DNA from: Pseudomonas jessenii
GTDB taxonomy: Bacteria > Pseudomonadota > Gammaproteobacteria > Pseudomonadales > Pseudomonadaceae
Reading direction: 5' to 3'
Assembly: GCF_002236115.1 (NCBI RefSeq)
Contig: NZ_NIWT01000008.1
Coordinates: 302,421-366,420 of the forward strand
DNA length: 64,000 nucleotides
Part shown: one piece after another, positions 60,326 through 64,000 of the stretch
Layout: every line of letters starts with the position of its first letter
Numbering within the stretch: position 1 is the first letter of the stretch
The notes under the pieces: generated by a model
The model's input: the letters and a program-made list of their open reading frames with translations, nothing else
Databases searched by the model: none
Told to the model about the DNA's origin: nothing
Position numbers and translations under genes: made by a program

Positions 60326-60488
60326 TGGTTCGCTTCTCTCTCATCACCCGAATGGCAAAAAACATCAGTGCCGTTGAACAGTTTTGGCATAGGACAACCG
60401 CCCTGCCGGCTCTAGACTCGCGGCAATAGTACGCCTTCGGCCGCAATCGCGGCCAAGGTATCGCAGGGTTTGATCGAAGGATGGGAAG

Positions 60489-61340
60489 ATGAATCTGCAA
60501 AACATCGGGGTGATCGGTGCGGGCACCATGGGCAACGGCATCGCCCAAGTCTGCGCCATGGCCGGTTTCAACGTGACCTTGCTCGATATTTCCGAAAGCG
60601 CTTTGCAAAAAGCCGTCGCAACGGTCGGCAAAAACCTGGACCGGCAGATCGCCAAGGAAACCCTGACGCCGGAGCAGAAACAGGCGACCCTCGACAAAAT
60701 CCGCACCAGCACCGACTACAGCAGCCTGCAAAATGCGCAGCTGGTCATTGAAGCTGCGACGGAAAATCTCGACCTGAAACTGCGTGTGCTGCAACAGATT
60801 GCCGCGCAAGTCAGCAGCGAATGCGTCATTGCCTCCAATACCTCGTCGCTGTCGATCACCCAACTCGCCGCCAGTGTCAGCCAGCCTGAACGCTTCATCG
60901 GCCTGCATTTCTTCAACCCGGTGCCGGTGATGGGCCTGATCGAAGTCATCCGTGGCCTGCAAACCAGTGACGCGACCCACCAACTGGCGCTGGACATGGC
61001 AACCACCCTCGGCAAAACCGCAATTACCGCCGGCAACCGCCCGGGCTTTGTGGTCAACCGGATCCTGGTGCCGATGATCAACGAAGCGATCCTGGTGTTC
61101 CAGGAAGGCCTGGCCAGCGCCGAAGACATCGACGCTGGCATGCGCCTGGGCTGCAACCAGCCTATCGGCCCGTTGGCCCTGGCGGACCTGATTGGCCTGG
61201 ACACCCTGTTGTCGATCCTCGAAGCCTTCTATGACGGTTTCAACGACAGCAAATATCGCCCGGCGCCGTTGCTCAAGGAAATGGTCGCCGCCGGTTACCT
61301 GGGACGTAAAACGGGGCGCGGCTTCCATGCCTATGCCTGA
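60489..61340 (+). CDS. 3-hydroxyacyl-CoA dehydrogenase (3-hydroxybutyryl-CoA type)
   Basis: A 283-aa NAD-dependent dehydrogenase. The Rossmann motif is GAGTMGNGIA (residues 10-19). The catalytic region has SNTSSL, IGLHFFNPVPVM (catalytic His-Glu dyad area), and GNRPGFVVNRILVPMINEA. This is the length of single-domain 3-hydroxybutyryl-CoA dehydrogenases. It overlaps the following TetR-like gene by eight bases. It would act in fatty-acid or PHB turnover. Confidence 0.9.
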   Translation: MNLQNIGVIGAGTMGNGIAQVCAMAGFNVTLLDISESALQKAVATVGKNLDRQIAKETLTPEQKQATLDKIRTSTDYSSLQNAQLVIEAATENLDLKLRVLQQIAAQVSSECVIASNTSSLSITQLAASVSQPERFIGLHFFNPVPVMGLIEVIRGLQTSDATHQLALDMATTLGKTAITAGNRPGFVVNRILVPMINEAILVFQEGLASAEDIDAGMRLGCNQPIGPLALADLIGLDTLLSILEAFYDGFNDSKYRPAPLLKEMVAAGYLGRKTGRGFHAYA

Positions 61341-61986
61341 GCGTTGCTCGCGCTTTGCCGAGTACCGGGACAAGGTCCTGGAGCTGTTTGCCTGCAAGGG
61401 GTTCGGCCAGGTCGGCATGCGTGAGCTCGCGACGTGCCTGGGGCTCTCCCCAGGCTCGCTGTATCACCATTACCCCAGCAAACAGCATCTGCTGCTCGAC
61501 CTGATCGAGGAGTTCTACGAGGAGCTGCTGGCCACCCTGGGACGTATCCAGCAAAAGGCCCCAGGCAAGCGCGACAAACTCAACAGTCTGATCCGCGCCC
61601 ATCTGAATCTGCATCGGGAGATGCCCTGGCATTTCCGCCTGGTGGAGCGCGACAGCGGTTGCCTGAACGAAGAGCAACAGGATCGGGTCCGGCAATTGCG
61701 CGAGCAATACGAACGCACGTTGCTGAGAATGCTGGGCGCCAAGTCCCGTTTCAGCGAGCAAGGCCTGCTGGCCGCCGGGCATGCCATTGGCGCCCTGCTC
61801 AACAGTGCTCCCAGCTGGCTGACACCCCATGTGCTGGACGAGCAGGAACGTGAGGAGCTGCTCGAGAGCATGGTCAGCGGCGCCATCGAACGTGTGCTTG
61901 CGCCACGGCGTGTGCCGGAGGCAATAAGCCTGGCGCGTCCTATTGAAAAAACATCTAAAGAAACACAAGCTTCGACGAAGATTTAG
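61333..61986 (+). CDS. TetR-family regulator
   Basis: A 217-aa TetR-like regulator from the ATG at 61333 (61327 is an alternative). The helix-turn-helix reads GMRELATCLGLSPGSLYHHYPSKQHLLLDLIEEF. The C-terminal dimer domain is all helical with no known ligand motif. It overlaps the end of the dehydrogenase gene by eight bases, so it probably regulates that operon. The tail after residue 195 is unusual and weakly conserved in appearance. Confidence 0.85.
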   Translation: MPERCSRFAEYRDKVLELFACKGFGQVGMRELATCLGLSPGSLYHHYPSKQHLLLDLIEEFYEELLATLGRIQQKAPGKRDKLNSLIRAHLNLHREMPWHFRLVERDSGCLNEEQQDRVRQLREQYERTLLRMLGAKSRFSEQGLLAAGHAIGALLNSAPSWLTPHVLDEQEREELLESMVSGAIERVLAPRRVPEAISLARPIEKTSKETQASTKI

Positions 61987-62075
61987 CGCTTTGCTTGTCG
62001 GCTCGACACAATCGGAATTCGCCGAAAAAACCGGCGTCCAAACCGATGTATGTACTCGAGCACCTGGAGCCGACC

Positions 62076-62489
62076 ATGAAAATCAATCCCTACCTTATCT
62101 TCAACGGCGACTGCAAAGCGGCCTTCACGTTCTACGCGCAGTGCCTGCAAGGCCAGATCGAAGCCATGATGACCTTCGGCGAAACGCCTGCCGGTGAGCA
62201 TGTCCCCACGGATCTGCACAACCTGATCATCCATACCCGCCTGATCGTGGGCGATCAGGCGATCATGGGGTCGGACACCACTCCGGATCGTCCCGTCCAG
62301 GGCATGAGTGGTTGCTCGATCTCACTCAACGTCGACAGCATTGCCGAGGCCGAACGGGTCTTCAATGCGCTGGCGGACGGTGGCTCTGTGCAAATGCCAC
62401 TGGAAACCACGTTCTGGGCAGCACGCTTCGGCATGCTGGTCGACCGTTTTGGTGTGTCGTGGATGGTCAATTGCGAAAAGGATCAGTGA
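62076..62489 (+). CDS. VOC/PhnB-like (glyoxalase-fold) protein
   Basis: A 137-aa protein with the PhnB-like form: KINPYLIFNGDCKAAFTFYAQCLQG at the start, GEHVPTDLHNLIIHTRLIVGDQAIMGSD in the middle, and FWAARFGMLVDRFGVSWMVN at the end. The ATG at 62076 follows TGGAGC; the longer upstream frame is not supported. These proteins bind metals or small molecules, but the function is unknown. Followed by a clear terminator. Confidence 0.85.
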   Translation: MKINPYLIFNGDCKAAFTFYAQCLQGQIEAMMTFGETPAGEHVPTDLHNLIIHTRLIVGDQAIMGSDTTPDRPVQGMSGCSISLNVDSIAEAERVFNALADGGSVQMPLETTFWAARFGMLVDRFGVSWMVNCEKDQ

Positions 62490-62521
62490 AAGGCCTTGGT
62501 CGATCGAGAGTATTGAAGGCA

Positions 62522-62556
62522 CAAAAAAGCCCGACCTGAAAAGGTTGGGCTTTCTG
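62522..62556 (+). terminator. Rho-independent terminator
   Basis: Stem AGCCCGACCT with AGGTTGGGCT (one G-T), a loop GAAA, then a short T-run on the plus strand. Ends the PhnB-like gene. Confidence 0.85.
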
Positions 62557-62627
62557 GCAACTCCCGGCCTGTCTGCTACCGTCAACTAGCCATACGGATA
62601 GCAGCGAACCTGAGGAGGATACCCACT

Positions 62628-63056
62628 ATGCCGGCCCACGACGCGTCCTGGCCCACCCGTTGCAAGCTCTTGCTACTGGCCGGTGGAATGATCGCCAGCC
62701 TGCTGACCCTCAATGGTTGCGCCACTGTCGATGCACAGACCACCGCCTATGTCGGTGTAGAACATCCGGCACCGACATCGCCGGACCAGGTTGTCGTGCT
62801 GCGCTCGGAGCCTCTGCGCCCACATGTGCGCCTGGGTGAAGTGTTGATCGACGCCAGCATCGACCCTGCCCCGCCGATTACCGAAGTCGAACAGAAGCTG
62901 CGGGAAGAGTCCGCCAAACTCGGTGGCGACGCCGTGGTGGTCGTCTATGACCACATTCAAGCGGTGGGTGCCTATGCCAGCGGGCCGCTGTGGGCACGCG
63001 ATGTGAGGACCATCGAGGGACGCAAGCTCAAAGGTATCGTGATCAAGTACCAGTAG
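62628..63056 (+). CDS. Small lipoprotein of unknown function
   Basis: A 142-aa lipoprotein. The signal peptide has a long hydrophobic core (LLLLAGGMIASLLTLNGC, lipidated Cys near residue 31). The mature domain, with VVVLRSEPLRPHVRLGEVLIDAS and LREESAKLGGDAVVVVYDHI, resembles small YbjQ-like / envelope proteins, but no firm family is recognised. GAGGAG lies upstream. A DUF4239-like gene follows 39 bp after, so the two may be co-expressed. Confidence 0.75.
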   Translation: MPAHDASWPTRCKLLLLAGGMIASLLTLNGCATVDAQTTAYVGVEHPAPTSPDQVVVLRSEPLRPHVRLGEVLIDASIDPAPPITEVEQKLREESAKLGGDAVVVVYDHIQAVGAYASGPLWARDVRTIEGRKLKGIVIKYQ

Positions 63057-63095
63057 ATATCTCCCCTTGGAGGACAGCGTCAACGGAGGTTGAAT

Positions 63096-63857
63096 TTGAA
63101 TGACGTGGTGATCGCTCTCATCGTTTTCGCCTGCCTGTCCGCCAGCGCACTGATGGGCTCGTACGTGAGGGAGCGATTACCGAGCCATCATCTGAGCGAT
63201 GACTCTGTGGCGGTGGTGAAGCTGGCCACCGGCCTCATTGCAACGATGTCGGCGCTGGTCCTCGGCCTGCTCGTTTCCTCTGCCAAAGGCACCTTCGATA
63301 CGGCCAATGCCGAACTGGAGGGCGCGGCGGCGAAAGTGGTTCAATTCGACCGCTTGCTGGCCCGCTACGGCCCCGACACCCAGGGCATCCGCACCGAGCT
63401 CAAGCACAACTACGCCGAAGTCACCCAGGTGCTCGCGACCCGCGATCACCGTCAGATTGAAAAACTCGATAGCCCAGAAGTGATCCGTCGCTCCGAAGGC
63501 CTGCAACGCCAGGTCGAGTCACTGACGCCCGGCAACGATGATCAGCGCGCGCTCAAAGCCAAGGCATTGCAAGACATGGACACCGTGTTTGCCGCCCGCT
63601 GGCTGACCCTGCTGCAGGCCAATCAATCGATTCCACCGGTGATGCTGGTGATCCTGGTGACGTGGCTGGGGATTATCTTCGGTTCGTTCGGCCTGTTTGC
63701 ACCCTGCAACGGCACCATTGTCGCCGTATTGCTGATGTGTGCCCTGTCGACGGGGGCAACCATCCTGCTGGTAGAGGAACTCAATCGACCGCTTGATGGT
63801 TTTATCTGTGTGTCACTGGATCCCCTGGAGCACACGCTGGAGCGGTTGGGGCAGTAA
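63096..63857 (+). CDS. DUF4239-like (bestrophin-like) membrane protein
   Basis: A 253-aa membrane protein. The start is a TTG at 63096, set by GGAGGT six bases upstream; the TTG at 63090 is too close to it. Hydrophobic segments occur at the N-terminus (VVIALIVFACLSASALMG), near residue 50 (LIATMSALVLGLLV), and in two at the C-terminus (PPVMLVILVTWLGIIFGSFGLF and IVAVLLMCALSTGATILLV). The soluble middle is helical. This matches DUF4239, distantly like bestrophin channels. No function known. Confidence 0.85.
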   Translation: MNDVVIALIVFACLSASALMGSYVRERLPSHHLSDDSVAVVKLATGLIATMSALVLGLLVSSAKGTFDTANAELEGAAAKVVQFDRLLARYGPDTQGIRTELKHNYAEVTQVLATRDHRQIEKLDSPEVIRRSEGLQRQVESLTPGNDDQRALKAKALQDMDTVFAARWLTLLQANQSIPPVMLVILVTWLGIIFGSFGLFAPCNGTIVAVLLMCALSTGATILLVEELNRPLDGFICVSLDPLEHTLERLGQ

Positions 63858-63880
63858 TTTCATTTCCCGCGGACAAAAAC

Positions 63881-63914
63881 AAAACCCCTACCTGCATACG
63901 CAGATAGGGGTTTC
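63881..63914. terminator. Terminator between DUF4239 gene and rRNA operon
   Basis: Stem AAACCCCTA-CCTGC and GCAG-ATAGGGGTTT, nearly perfect, with A-run left. For the minus-strand rRNA operon the T-run is read after the hairpin, so it ends the 5S transcript; it may also serve the plus-strand gene. Confidence 0.85.
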
Positions 63915-63924
63915 GGAATTTAAT

Positions 63925-64000
63925 CTTGACGATGACCTACTCTCACATGGGGAAACCCCACACTACCATCGGCGATGCATCGTTTCACTGCTGAGTTCGG
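63925..64000 (-). rRNA. rrf: 5S ribosomal RNA (3' part)
   Basis: The minus strand reads CCGAACTCAGCAGTGAAACG, then CATCGCCGATGGTAGTGTGGG, and ends AGGTCATCGTCAAG, the typical 3' two-thirds of Pseudomonas 5S rRNA. The 5' end lies outside the window. It marks the 3' end of an rRNA operon that continues to the right. Confidence 0.93.

Overview
The window is a piece of a Pseudomonas chromosome, most like the P. fluorescens group. The reasons are a Pseudomonas-type 5S rRNA 3' end at the right edge, complete ben and cat operons with P. putida-like active-site numbering, and many REP doublets (REPINs) built on the core GAGCGAGCTTGCTCGC. Proteins such as OsmE, BenR, CatR, YcaC, PpnN and a MexT-like LysR regulator fit the same assignment. 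The sequence is GC-rich, so many long antisense frames are shadows.

Region 1 (1-4.6 kb) holds stress and housekeeping genes: an NDH-2-like flavoprotein divergent from an Rrf2 regulator, small lipoproteins, osmE and a NUDIX hydrolase. Region 2 (4.6-14 kb) is a full benzoate-to-enol-lactone module. benABCD makes catechol, with BenR upstream and two consensus BenR/XylS half-sites before benA. catBCA takes catechol to the enol-lactone, with catR divergent. Region 3 (14-24.3 kb) is mixed: polysaccharide deacetylase, YedK, AzlCD, two diguanylate cyclases with I-sites, a DapA-like aldolase and ppnN.

Region 4 (24.4-25.6 kb) and its partner (47.9-49.4 kb) are two copies of one composite unit. Each has a small DUF6124-like gene, a conserved leader that can fold into mutually exclusive helices covering the Shine-Dalgarno sequence, REP sequence, and a nearly identical block of about 330 bp. 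The second copy carries six extra REP units of about 70 bp.

Region 5 (25.6-40.1 kb) is a compact hybrid of type II secretion and type IV pilus (MSHA-like) genes: a receiver protein, a GspE ATPase, PilM/N/O/P-like proteins, a TPR secretin and three pseudopilins in one minus-strand operon, with gspG-gspF on the plus strand. Between them are a lytic transglycosylase and a SCO / SCO-like / cytochrome c-binding-protein fusion operon. Three sigma54-type promoters and several TTCCCC/GGGGAA palindromes suggest shared control by an enhancer-binding protein not in this window. A Gly-rich secreted protein preceded by three 41-bp direct repeats ends the region.

Region 6 (40.2-64 kb) holds a LysR gene, a cyclic-nucleotide-binding mechanosensitive channel, an operon of amidohydrolase, ABM-membrane and DoxX proteins, and an IS3-family element inserted into a REPIN. 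It continues with a MexT-like regulator, an arylesterase and flavodoxin, a convergent pair of paralogous winged-helix STAND ATPases, a GlxA-type regulator, a pirin, a hydroxyacyl-CoA dehydrogenase with a TetR regulator, small envelope genes, and the 3' end of a 5S rRNA on the minus strand.
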